A stretch of 64,000 bases of DNA from positions 39,871,001 through 39,935,000 of the forward strand of contig OX419755.1 in the NCBI GenBank assembly GCA_948567375.1, read 5' to 3'. Of the stretch, positions 35,093 through 47,117 are shown piece after piece. Position 1 is the stretch's first letter, and each line of letters begins with the position of its first letter. The DNA is from Lunularia cruciata. Lineage: Eukaryota; Streptophyta; Marchantiopsida; Lunulariales; Lunulariaceae. The notes under the pieces are model-generated. The model had not been told where the DNA came from. It saw only the letters and a list, made by a program, of their open reading frames with translations, and did not search any database. Made by a program: the position numbers and the translations under genes.

Positions 35093-37753
35093 ATGGCTGG
35101 ACAGGTCTGGAGCTGGGGCGCAGGAACGCACGGGCAGCTAGCATCTGGCGCGTTAGAAGATCGGCTGGAGCCTCTTCTGTTGTCTTCTTTCGATGCAGCG
35201 ACTCAAGGGTCGTTCGTCCTTGATATGGCTTGCGGAGGCGGACATGCTGTGGCATTAATTAATGAAGGTGAGCCTCTCAGTTGACCTACAGGGTGTATGC
35301 ACTTCAAAGTTTGGAATCTATATTGAATTGCAGATTCATAAATTAAAGATTCTCTCTGGCTATCTTTCATCAATCTGGCTTTTTTTGGGCCGAAAGAAGT
35401 CGCTTTCTCTGCGTAAAATTTTGATTTTTCTTTCTTGTTCAGCCTAGTCTGTAATCTGCCACTATCTACTGTAAATTCTTGACGCTACCTGAGCACCCAC
35501 AGAAAAGTATCTCTTAATACCGAACTACAAAGATATGGACAGATACAGCTTAAAAATTTAGACATGAAAGACGAGGGTTACCTTAGGAAAGATGAGTGCC
35601 AGCAAGCAATCTGCTCAGTTACATCAATGTAAATCGGATTGCAGATGAGCGTGTAAAGGTCCTGACATGGGGAAATGGAGATTCGGGTGCTTTAGGGCAC
35701 GGAGATGGGTGTGATATAACTGTTCCAAAGCTTCTGGACCACTTTAACAGCATTACTATCTGTTCCGTTGCGGCAGGATGGAGTCATACGGCGTTTGTCT
35801 CTGGTACTACTCAATTTGACACCTGATGAGCATAAAATCCCCGCGTTCCGGAAATTTGAAGCAAGTAATTAGGCAAGTCGTGAGCTTACGTACCCAAAGA
35901 TGACACTACCTCAACTTTTCAAGCTCTTCCTTATCATCTGGAACGAACCTGATGCTCCATCTCTCGCCCTGATGGATCCAAACGCCTTACTTGAACAGTC
36001 TCGTAAGTAACTTCAACTATTGTGTCTAAATGTGGAGATTGTGCATGTGCAGTATCTGGGGAGCTGTATACTTGTGGAAGTGGATCATTTGGGCAGCTTG
36101 GCCATGGTGACTTTTCAGGACGCTTGATGCCCTGCAAAGTAGAATCACTGTCGGGGAAATCTGTGTCTATGGCAGCCTGTGGCATGCGTCACACCCTGGT
36201 CCTCTCACATGCCCAAGGTAAGAGCTTGCATAATCAACTTCCTTTACAATCTACATCTTTAGTCAAGATTGCTGTCACTTGAAACCTCATGGACGAATTT
36301 GACCGCTATACCGTCCTTTCCACGATTAGCATGTAAAGTGACCAAGATGGCGAGTAGTTTTACCAAAGACATAATTGGTTATTTGTGTTACTGAATGTTC
36401 ATTGTGTGAGGAAAGATAAGTGGCTTTGGATCAGGAACAAAAGCAGATTCAGAAGTATTCTCCTTTGGATCATCCAGAAGAGGCCAACTGGGCCTTGAAA
36501 ATTTGGATGCCACATCAAAGGAAGGGTCAATTTCCAGAAAAGTGGCGAAATTATCAGCTCCTCAAGAGATCACAAACTTGAGGAGTGGTCACTCAGTTGT
36601 GCTTATTGCTGCCAACGGCGATCACAGTGCGGCCATGACCGGTAACCTCACTATACATAATCCATTCTGGAATGTGATCACATCTCATAGCCTACGAGAG
36701 GATCAACTAAGCGTAGATTTTGGTGCAGTTATGGGAGAAATTTATCTTTGGGGACGAGGATTTTGTGGAGAATCAGACTGTGTCATTCCTGTACGAGCTA
36801 GCCATCCACAACGCTTTTCTAACGTTGCTCTTGGTTGGAACCATGGACTCGCTCTAACAGGTGCGTAACTCTTTACTAGTGACTATGACAGTCCCGACAT
36901 GTAAGTAATTGATGATGCTCCAATGTTTGTGATAATCTGGAAAACCTGGAGTTAAAGTACTTGATTGGTTTTAATGGTGTTGTTTTCCAGATGAAGGGGT
37001 ATTGTGGGCTTGGGGTAGCAACCAACGTGGGCAGCTTGGATGTATCGAGGGTGCACAATCCGAACCTTTTTCTAGTAATACAGCGAGAGGTAACCAAGAT
37101 GATGTGACTTGCGAAAACTCAACTTTATCTTTCGAGTCGGAACAGACTTGGCCTACGATGGTCCGAGTACATGGATTGGAAGGCCAAAGAGTGGTTGGCT
37201 TTTCTGCTGGGTCAGAACACTCCGCTGCATTGTTGGGTAAAGATAAGACTCATCCTACTCAGCTAAATTTCATGCTGGAAGATTCTGGCTACTCGGCGAG
37301 TGCATCTTCAAAATTTCAGCTTATATTTTCATCAGTAGTGTTTTTGTTGCAGTTCCCGTAGGTAGTGTAAGGCGGCTCTCCAAAGTCATTCAACATTCTT
37401 ATTAACTTACACTCCACATACACGCTAAAGTTGTAAAGCAGCAGAGAATAATGGAGGTTCAGCTAGGAACATCAGTGTGCTTGACAAGTCTTCAAGTTCC
37501 GATGTACTATATTTAAAATCGTTTTCCAGCTTTTGATTCCGGCCTTTTGTCTGTTGCATTGTTATCATCTGCAGACAACGGTAAACTTCTGGGGTGGGGT
37601 TGGGGAGAGCATGGCCAATTAGGACTTGGTACAACCGAGGATCAGCCATATCCACAAGTTGTGTCACTTCCTGGCCTGAGCCGGCGAGTTTTCTGCGGGA
37701 GTGGTTTCACTTTTGCTGTAGTTGATAAATCCACCGGTCCTAGTGTCTGTTAG
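35093..37753 (+). CDS. RCC1-repeat (beta-propeller) protein
   Basis: Seven exons, in frame: 35093-35267, 35645-35803, 36053-36217, 36447-36641, 36729-36860, 36991-37236, 37575-37753, giving 416 aa. Start is ATG in GCCATGG (MAGQVWSWGAGTHGQL). Every exon carries one RCC1-type blade: VWSWGAGTHGQLASG, VLTWGNGDSGALGHGD, LYTCGSGSFGQLGHGD, VFSFGSSRRGQLGLEN, IYLWGRGFCGESD, LWAWGSNQRGQLG, LLGWGWGEHGQLGLG. The blades often end in an A-x-G-x-x-H-(T/S)-(A/L) block. All six introns are phase 1. RCC1-fold proteins are seven-bladed propellers that act as exchange factors or scaffolds (Ran, UVR8 and others). There is no BTB, FYVE or PH domain, so this is a stand-alone propeller. The UVR8 Trp cluster is not evident, so I assign no specific member. 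Confidence 0.9.
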
Positions 37754-40700
37754 GCTCCCAAAAGAGATTGTCACTCCTTATTGCGAAGTTAAGAGCCAGC
37801 AGATGTATGCCTGGCGCTCGTTTGTATCACAATAAAAGATACAACTAGCTGCTTCACTTTCTTCATCTTCTCACTTTGTCTCTTTCAACATAGATATTTA
37901 GAGGTTGGTTGATGATCTCTATTGGTGCCAGATGCTTATTTATCTTCTTCATTTTGAGTGAACCTGATTTCCAACAACTGTCTTGAAGCGACTTACGCAT
38001 AGACTTGTAAAGATTGAGCTCTGACTGCCGATGGTGAAATAATGAATGGGATATTTCTAGGAATCGACCTGGATTCTTCCCTGAAAATCTCACGTCCCTG
38101 GTAAGGACGTGAGATTTTCTGGCGTGTTTCGAGGTTATGCTCCTCGGTCTACTGAGGACTTTGGGACTTCAGTTGAGTGCGGTGTCATTCTTCTAAAGTT
38201 CGTGCAGAGAAGAGCACGAGAGGAAGCACAGGCCATAACGGCGGTTTGAGTTCAGATGCTGTTGGAGAGAAGATGGGAAACAACGCATCTCTGGACGTTT
38301 CTCATCGTTGTAGATTCTAATTTGGATTGTGTATGCAAAGGCGAAATGTCCGTAAAGATTCTCTCTCAAATAAAATGAAACACGTCTAATCTGCTCGGCC
38401 GCCTGCCCTGAGTTGCGGTCAAGTTTTGGGACCGACTGGCTACAGCGAAGGTGCTTCGGTAACTACTGTACTACAAGATAGAGCGATCACTTTCTTTATC
38501 TTATTCGAGGGCAGGGCTCTGATCTGTGGCAATGTTAAACCGTTGACGATGCTATGTGATACACGCAGGGCGTACGCGATTCTTATTTATTATTAGTACA
38601 TCGAGTAGAGAGGAACACACTCAAAGCACGTTGAATATATTTGTACCTCGCCAGTTATTAATAATTACCATCGATGATAAAATTCCAGTCAAGACAAGTG
38701 AAGTCCGTCGAGAAATTCGTTGAGATCGCCGTAGTGCCTAATGCGCAAACCTGGATTTGCTAGGCTCTCTGTGGAACCAGGTGAGATCAGCAGTAGCTTG
38801 TGAATTATGAGAACAAGTGGGATTAAGGCAAGCTAACTAAAACTACCGCAGGAATTTGTATGACTACGAATGCAGCTGAAGAACACCGTAATCTCTGTAG
38901 ATAGTTTAAGAAGAACAAGAAGAACAAGAAGCATCTGCGTATTTTGTATCTAATAACAATTCTATTCATGCCAATCGTTCCTTCTTAGTACCAGTACATT
39001 GATCTACTGCGGACTATGTTCTAATTTCGAATCAACTCAAGAGGACTTCTCTGATACTTTAATCACAGAAAGAAAGCTTAGAAATGAAGTAACCAGCATA
39101 GTAACCTTCTGACCTGTGGTCCTGTTGTATGAGTCACAAAATCAATATCGCACATTACTCTCGGCAGACTGTTGTCCTGTGTCGTCCTTTCAGGCGTAAT
39201 AGGAGGATCATCGCTTGCTGAACTAGGAAAGGGTTGAAGGAGGGAAGGAAATTGACAGAGATTCAGTGTACACTAGCTAGACTGCTCGCGAGTGGACACC
39301 TGTGTTGCCTCGTTGCAAGTGTAAAATTGTGTTCCTAATCTCACTAAGTTTAGGAGCGACTTCTCTTTGGAAAACATTAGCACACTCAACTTCGATGATA
39401 CTGTATTGGATTATGCTATTGGGGCCAGGAGTCTCACGGGTTGAAGAGAAGGGAGTTGACAACTTTCATGTTCATTTCTTTCTTTGGGTATTTCTTTGGG
39501 CCTAACAAAACAGAAGAACGCTTTCGAAGTGCCCATAGACTTAGGACGGAATCCTGGGTTTACAGGAAGCGACTGAAGGAAGAACCAAGAGTACAGTACT
39601 TCCTTTTCTTATTCTGGATTTTAAGCGAGTTCTTTTGTTGATAAATTAGTTGTTAGGGGCGCCCAGATTCGAGGGTTCAGACATTGCCCCATTGAATGAC
39701 GGATTTCACTTTCTAAATAGTACCAGTACAGTAATGAGATGGAGTGAGTACCTTACATGACTGCGCACAAGAAGTTTACAGAAAGGAAACCAATTGCCAT
39801 ACAGAAACTTCCAAAATCATCCAATTAAAGACAGTACACCATAACGTGAAATACTCCCTCACGCCCTGTCTAGAGGAGATGTTCCTGCCTTTGAGGTCTT
39901 CGCCACCAAAATTGGAAAAGGTTACTGTTGGCTTCCCCATTGTCCATGCGCTGAATCAGGTGCGGACCAGAGAAAACAGGCAGGCGATTCTTGCTTGGAG
40001 CATTTCCCTCGAATTCCTCAGCCCTATCAAACTCCTGGTCAAAACCTGATTGTAGGAGTAACGAACGGCGCACGTTCACGTCCCGACAATTGCAATGAGA
40101 TTCCCAGGTCAAATGGTTCTTTTATGCTGTTCAGTGCACTCGGGAAGGTTAAATTTCGAGTGACAATGCAGGTATCTCCGCTTTCCATGTTCCAATTCCT
40201 CGTGAGATCCCATCAATTTTTCCAATTGGACAAATGCGACTTATTCAGTCTGAAGGTCTTCATGAAGAAAGTCATCCGAACAGGAGTCTGAAAAGTTTCT
40301 CTTCACGTGTGTTTATGTCTTCCGGATGAGGACGAATAGCAAGCTCTGCCAATATTTTCTGGACACATACCTAAGCTACGAATTCAGTTTTCAGGAATTT
40401 CTCTAGTCGTCGGTGAACGACAAAACTCTGAGAAATATCTATCAGGAATGACGGGACGACATGAAATTTACCTACATGGAGAGGAATTCCTTAGTTCAGT
40501 GATGACTCATCTCAAAATTTACGGGACATCGTCAACCGAAGTAGTTGGAACATGGAACGCCTATGCGTCGGCTCTCTGTTCGTTCTAGCTACTTTAATCC
40601 TCTCAACCGCGAAATCAGCTGCTCATTATCCATGAGGCATTCTACTGGACTTCCTGGCTAAGGATGGTCATGGTCTTTATCTTCGTTGCCTGTTCATCTT

Positions 40701-41560
40701 TCCTAATGTTAGGACCAATCAGTTATAAGCGCATCCATCAACAACTGCACCGTCTCAAAAGCTACAGAAGGCGTCCAAAAAGGCGTAGAGAGGTCAGTCC
40801 CTGTAAGCACTTTCTGTGTAGAGAGGATCAGATATAGAAACAATGTATAGATGGCGCAGAGGATCACTAACACAATTGGTGGCATCCAAATATATAACTC
40901 TGTGTCGTGGTTAATTCCTTACTTATTATGTGGTACAGTACGTAGCCCCCTCGAGGTCAGATCTTGGAGCTTTGCACTCACTGCACTGACCTGTACAATG
41001 TGGATGGCGCACTCGAATTAGAAATATGACTCCAACCGGGCCTACACTGGATTCCCTTGACGAAACCTTTTCTTTCTGAGGAGAAGAAGAAGACCCCACC
41101 ATGGTCGAAGAAGCTCATACCGATATTCCTGGCCAGGGGTGCTGGTCGGCCATGGTCTACTGCTCGAGGTCTATTTTTCTACCCATGCCCCATGATTATT
41201 ATCGAAGTCAAAGATCACCTTTTGAAGTATGCCAGTAGCTCAAAACACTAATCTGTGTCTAATCAATCGCGGGACCGAGAGGAAATTGGTCCTGTTTCCC
41301 ATAGTGCACTGCAGGACTCGGTGGAATGTTGCGATCTCATCCATCAAAGAAGTACGGTGCCGCTTCCGAACACATAATAACTGTCTGAGATCCTAGTTTG
41401 TAAACTTCTGGTGGAATTGTTCTACCCTTGGAATATAACAGCACAGTGGATGTTGATCATTTCCACCGATTTAGCCGGCATTTGGTTAGCATCTTCAAAA
41501 GGGGACCACTGGCATGTTCGATCATCTTCAAACAATCAATTCAAGGGGCGGTTGGTTGTT
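37754..41560. other. Spacer; contains a perfect hairpin; no gene supported
   Basis: Mixed-composition sequence downstream of the RCC1-like gene. Short ORFs at 39302-39641, 39744-40291 and 41057-41251 show no domain and no linking splice pattern that I recognise. The hairpin at 38083-38119 is listed separately. Confidence 0.45.
38083..38119. repeat. Perfect 15-bp inverted repeat, 7-bp loop
   Basis: GAAAATCTCACGTCC, loop CTGGTAA, then its exact reverse complement. It lies 330 bp downstream of the RCC1-like stop codon. It could fold in RNA, or provide paired CACGT sites in DNA. Confidence 0.8.
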
Positions 41561-42917
41561 CATCATATCCGCGGATCATACGTATAAAACAATGAAATAT
41601 TTGAGAGTATTGCCTGCTTAGCGCGTACCGTATTGTACGTCAACATGTTGGCGCGTACCGGTTCCTCGATTATATTCGGCAAATCATCGGAAACCGGCCG
41701 GCCGACTGTTCACGACGTCTGACCCCGCGTGGACGTGACGGTCGCGAGTTTCTAGAGTGCGTGGAGAGAAAGCTGGGCCCGACGAGACATAGAAGGATAT
41801 TCTCACACTGATATTCTGGAACGAGCAATTAGTTCTTCAATTTCGAGCGTGGTTGTAAAGGTCGTTAGCTGAATTAGCTGAATTTGAGCGGAGCTGATGA
41901 AGCCAACATAAGAGTAGGTGAGACGGGGAGGAGGGGGTCGAGGAACAGCGGGGACGGAGAGAATATCTGTGCAGTTGACAAACAATTGGTCGTTCGCACC
42001 TGGGTGGAGATTATGTGACACTGTAAAGCGGGAGAACCGGGAAGGAGGGTGTATTCTTGTCTGTGAGCGACATTGCCTGCGCTGCAAAGGAAGGAATCAA
42101 GCAAGAGAATGTTTGGGGCGTAACTCACAGTCTCCTAAAAGGCAAGTGATGTCACTGTCGCTCATGACGGACGGACCGATCGACGGCCGAATATTATTTA
42201 GCAGCAGCAGCCAAACTTATCGGAGAGAGGTTCCGGAGTCTCTGAATTGTACGACCGAGGTGGGCCGTCGAATTCGACAAGTAGTCAATTCATAGCCCAT
42301 GGACATATAAGAAGAGAAAGACGAGCAGGGGTGGCTGAGATTTCTCGAACTTTCTGCGTTCTCCACCACAGCATAGTTTGGCCCATCAGATCAGATTGTC
42401 ACAGTTCGCCGCTTTTCGAGATCAGATTACGTTTAGAGTTGAATTACCTCTTTGTGACAACACTTGGTACGCTAGCTAGCTAGCTACAGCATGTAGCTTA
42501 GCCACGGTTCGAACACGAAAAAGTTGAAACGATGGACATGCCATCGTCAGTTGATGTTGGTGTTTCTGAAAGGTGTTAGTGTTTGGCGACTAATCCGTAA
42601 AAGCGATGGTGATTCTGACGTGCTCTTGCAAAGGACTGCGGTATAGTCTAATAGCATTCTAATTAGGCTCAAACACCGCTGGAATTGAAAGTGATGATTG
42701 CTTTGCTGATTACAATAACTTCCTCGCTCTCAGAAAGTTTTGAGAACCTGGAAAGCAAATCCGTGCATGGCTGCTGATGGAGATTTCTCACTAGATTGTA
42801 CTGCCGCTATAGACACGAACATGTAATCCTGGAGGAGACAGTCGGAAAGGCGGCCGGGAATTGTATTCAGAAATCCTAAGGACGCTGGAATCGAACTTCT
42901 AGGAGTAAGGGGCAAAG
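41561..42917 (+). promoter_or_regulatory. CpG-containing upstream region of CYCLOPS-like gene
   Basis: GC-richer DNA with many CpG steps (for example around 41640-41770 and 42150-42200) and a short GCTAGCTAGCTAGC run near 42470-42485, leading to the CYCLOPS-like ATG. Short ORFs on both strands here lack domains. I infer promoter and 5' UTR. I found no convincing named cis-element for symbiosis genes. Confidence 0.4.
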
Positions 42918-45900
42918 ATGGTAGATATAATGGACAGACGAGTCACAAGAAGTTTGTCGAGTGAGATAGCACGAGCACAGTCAAAGGTTTATCTCCGTCA
43001 TGAAGTCTCTACTTACAGTCAACAACAACAGAACCACTCGACTCACCAGAACGAACAAGGCGACCATGGCTTCTCAGGCTCAAATCATACAGTGGGCACA
43101 CCTTCTTACATGCGGAACACGAGTGACGAGTTTCTACTGTGCAACTTGATGGAGTCGTCTTTGGTAAGTTCAACTTCTGGACAGCTTGAAGGGCTGAACT
43201 TTTTAGACCCGTTGCAGCCTTCGGATACAGGACACACAAGCCGTGGAAACAGCGAGGAGCTATTCCGCAGTTGGATTTCGGCTAGTACCACCACGGAGGT
43301 AAGTTACTTCTCTTCTGTCACCTCGTCATGGTTGCTGTAATGTTATATTCTCAGAGGAGCAGGGAAGGGTGTGTGGTTAAACTTTAAGAGACGCATGCTC
43401 TCCATCTTTCTAGTTCAGGATCCGCAACATAGTCTTGTGTTCAATCCGTAAGTTGTGGGTTGGTCCGTGGATGGGTGAAGCATGGGCAGACTAGGAACAT
43501 CTAAGATGAAGAATCTTGACCCTGACGTCTACATATGGAGAATAAAAGTGTCTCACTTCATAAGCTAAACTTGGTCTTCATTTCTGATACCAGTACATAT
43601 ATGTATGCATATTTGAGGTTCTCGAAAATATGGTTGAGACCTTCCAGACGGGTTGTCGTATGTGCTACGTGTACGACGAATTTCGATAAAACAACGCATA
43701 ATGTGCAGCTTCTTGAAGTGTATCCACTTAATCACTCACCATGCCTGATATTCATGACAATATATTGCTGCAGACATCAACCGTGGGGTTTAATTATAAT
43801 GATTCACCTGGGGGAGGTCGACCTCGTCGCAGGTACTATAAAGCTGGACTGTGAGGATCTTAATTTGATAGCCTGACCCGAATTTCAAAGAGTATTTTCT
43901 AGTGTCTCTGTTCCTAATTTCAGCTGTTTCAAAATAAGAGAAGAATAGTTTCAGGATCTGTAGCTCTGTTTCCTTGCGTCATGCTCATTTACTTGTGGCG
44001 TGCCATCTCGCTCATACAGAATCAAATCGAGTACAATAGTACGGAAAAAAATATCCCAAGTTCTGTCTCACATTTGGATCCAGCAAGTGCAGATCAATTC
44101 CAATTTGGAGAGTAGTCTGATGCACCATTTGATCAAAATTGTAATCTGGATGATAACAGGATTTCAAGTGAGCTGCAAGCTATAATTGCCCAGCAGAATG
44201 GATCGAATCTGTACATACGCAGTGACATTGTCGACCAGACATACTTACAGAATCCTTTTCTTCCAGAAGACATTGGTGGCAATGATGACAATCAAAGGCA
44301 TAGGTATCATAATAACTGATTTCCTGAGAGACTTCTCTACAGCTTCCAAGATTTGAGATGTGTCCTGCGTTTAAGTTTTCCTTAGGTGATAAGAAGACTT
44401 TCTGCCTAATTCTTTCTCTCCGTTTCTCTATCTTGAAAGTTCACACAAACTACTAGATCCATGTACTCTTCAGAGATTGAGCCTGTTCGCATCCTCCTGC
44501 GCACAGAGGTGCGTTGTCGAAGGAAACGGGAGGAGCTGGCCAGGCACAACCAGATTACTCCAGCCACTTCAGCGCCTTCAGAGTAAGTTCCGAGCAACCA
44601 GACAGACGTCATTTCTGTGGAACAGTCCGTCTCTGAAGGTCTTCCTCAAGGGAGCATCACTGTGTCAGCTCATAAGATTTTAGGGCTTTTCTTCTGTATG
44701 CAGAACATTCCTTGGTTCAACACCACCTCGCCAATGACCAGAAGCCGATCTTCTGAGCTCCAGTAAGTTCAACACTCGAGAGTATTTGAAAATCTCATCT
44801 TGTTTAGTATCTATTCGTGCTGTATATGCTTATAGTATTATCGTTTTCAACATCGTTCCTCCGCTATAAAAGCTCTAGACTGATCTTTGTCAACAATCTG
44901 AACAAAGAGTTAAACTCATTGCCCTGCCAATCAAGTTACACAATAGGATGTAGAACTAGACCTCGAAAAGATAGAATCTGATTGGAATTTGTAACACCAG
45001 GAGAAAGTATGCACAGATGGAAGGATTGCCCTTCCCACCCTCAGCAGAGGCGCTTCAGAAATTGGTCATTCGAAGCAATTTTGATATGAATCCAGCCGTT
45101 GGAGCTCTTGGAGCTTTTGCTCATGCAAGAGGAGTTAACAACAACGGGAGTCCACCTCAAAAAGCTGCATCTCCACCCATTTCTCCAGCGACTGTGACTA
45201 ACGTTAACACACAGTTTCACCAGGCCAATGGCAATGAAGGTCAAGGCAATGTTGTATCAGCAGTAGTTAGTCTGCTGAAGTGCAGTTTAGAACGAAGGAA
45301 ATTGTCCGGTAAGCAACAACAACAACAAACACAACAACCGGGGGCAAGGTTGTCAATCTCCCACGGTGACGATTCTTCGGGACAAGATGCGTCAACACTT
45401 CAGATGTCTCAACTACCAATGGATTCCACTACGGGACTCATGAATGACAACAGCCACTCTCCACCTGTAGCGATAAACAATAATGCAAACTCTCCCAGTG
45501 AGTCTTCAGGGGGAGGTCCTGCTCATTCTGCAAGCTTAACCACCAGTGATGGACCGTCCAATTCGGGGATGTCCGTGCACAGACAAGGACTTAAGCGTGG
45601 TAATCTATCTGTGGATCAACCCTCTCCCAAGCGCCATCATACTGGCTTTGACGTCCCTAGCCCCAGCTCTAATTCCCAAAGTGAGACCTTAGAGCTATGA
45701 ATGCTCATATTCATTACTTCTGCTCACTGCGCTGCCTCAACACACCTGATTTCAGAAGCGCATTGTGCTTTAAATTCCTTCACGAATTACCGCACTACTT
45801 TCCTAGTCAGAAACTAACAGTCAAAGTTTCTACTTGCAGGTATCTGCGAAATGTATGACGGCGGTACAACCAAGAGTGATCTGCGCAAGGTAGTCGTCAG

Positions 45901-47117
45901 TCCATTGCTGCAGTCAATTGCAGAATATAGGACAAGGGGTTGAGTCTGAAGTTACTAGCTCAAGCTAGAGGTTCGGTTCGATTCGGTATATGCATATATT
46001 TGTCTCCATAGTGTATAATGTGCTCCTGCTTGTGTCGACCAAACTTGAAGGTGCAAAATAGCCATTCGTATATATTCGATCCCAGACTTGTCTATACTTA
46101 CTTTCAGACACGAATTAATCTAGGTTTGTTGTGGGGTCTTTCAGAAGGGAGATGAGCATCTTACCCGTGCAGGGTCCGTCACATCTTCGATCAGATCAGG
46201 TTCAACATCTCTTCTCATTCTAAAATATCTTCTGCTCTTATGCCCAAAATCAGACGCAGGTTAATCATTGACAGACTTTCTTACTTTGAGCTAGTAATGA
46301 TCATATATTCAGCTTATTGGACCATACATTGGCATAACATCGATTTTTTCTCACTCAGCATTTTCCTCGCACGTGAAGTAAGATCTGTCCGATGGAATTT
46401 CAGGTTTCCAAACGTCAGAGATTGATGATGCGACGAAGAAGCGCAGGGTAGAGCGGCAAAAGAAGTAAGTTGTGATGGAAATGCATGCCTCGATCATTAG
46501 CTGAGAGTAACCAATGTATATTTAGCCATGACAGAGTCTCGATGCATGCCCCCTCCCTATCTCCACTCGTTCATGGGATCTTCCAGGAAGTCCAACCTCT
46601 AGACCCCAAACTTTTCGTTTTCTGCGATGTTAATGTTGCACATAGTACCGTTACGAGATTGTACTTCCCATTTTCTTCTCTTTCTTTGCTTTCTGGAATT
46701 ATACCACTCACACAAGTTCATTTGCAAATTGCAGAATGCAAGAGCAGAAAGGCAGGGGAAATGCGCCACCCATGCCACCAGATATGCAGGCAGCTGTGAA
46801 GCGTTGTGATGTTCTAGAGAAGGAAAACAGATCACTCAAGCTCAACTTGTCATTCATGAATAGGTGCGTTAATATTGGTCCAGAGAATTGCAAACGGAAT
46901 ATGATAGCCATACAGTGCCCAAGTTTCTTTCTTAAAGCATGTAACCGGAAAACGTGTGTCACTGACTGAATCTGGATGATGTGCACCACTGATCTTCTTT
47001 TACAGGAAAGATTCAGAGCAAACTAAGCGGATCGAGGAGTTAGAAAAACTGAATGAGGAGTTGCAGGAACAACTGGACCGCTTAAGTTCCATGAATGATT
47101 CTCTATGTAACTCTTAG
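42918..47117 (+). CDS. CYCLOPS: CYCLOPS/IPD3-like symbiosis transcription factor (possible nonsense codon)
   Basis: Ten exons in frame: 42918-43298, 44020-44303, 44457-44508, 44704-44762, 45001-45680, 45840-45889, 46145-46199, 46404-46464, 46735-46863, 47006-47117 (620 codons). An in-frame TAA at 42906 supports the ATG. N-terminal block: SDEFLLCNLMESS and RGNSEELFRSW (Ser112). Middle: PWFNTTSPMTRSRSSELQRKYAQM. Exon 5 is Ser/Gln/Asn-rich. The C-terminus has a basic TKKRRVERQKK signal and the diagnostic coiled coil DMQAAVKRCDVLEKENRSLK / LNLSFMNRKDSEQTKRIEEL. CYCLOPS binds DNA and is phosphorylated by CCaMK in the common symbiosis pathway; the serines equivalent to legume S50 and the RSRSS site are conserved. 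Exon 2 carries TAG at 44113-44115. If the true acceptor is that TAG (exon from 44116), a 588-aa protein results; if the better acceptor at 44019 is used, the product is truncated at ~158 aa. The exon 3 acceptor (44456) is chosen to hold frame. Confidence 0.88.

Noticed and set aside
44500-44710. Frameshift between exons 3 and 4 of the CYCLOPS-like gene
   Set aside because: A first model with the acceptor at 44439 broke the frame. The acceptor at 44456 restores it and gives IEPVRILLRTENIPWFN, so no indel is needed.
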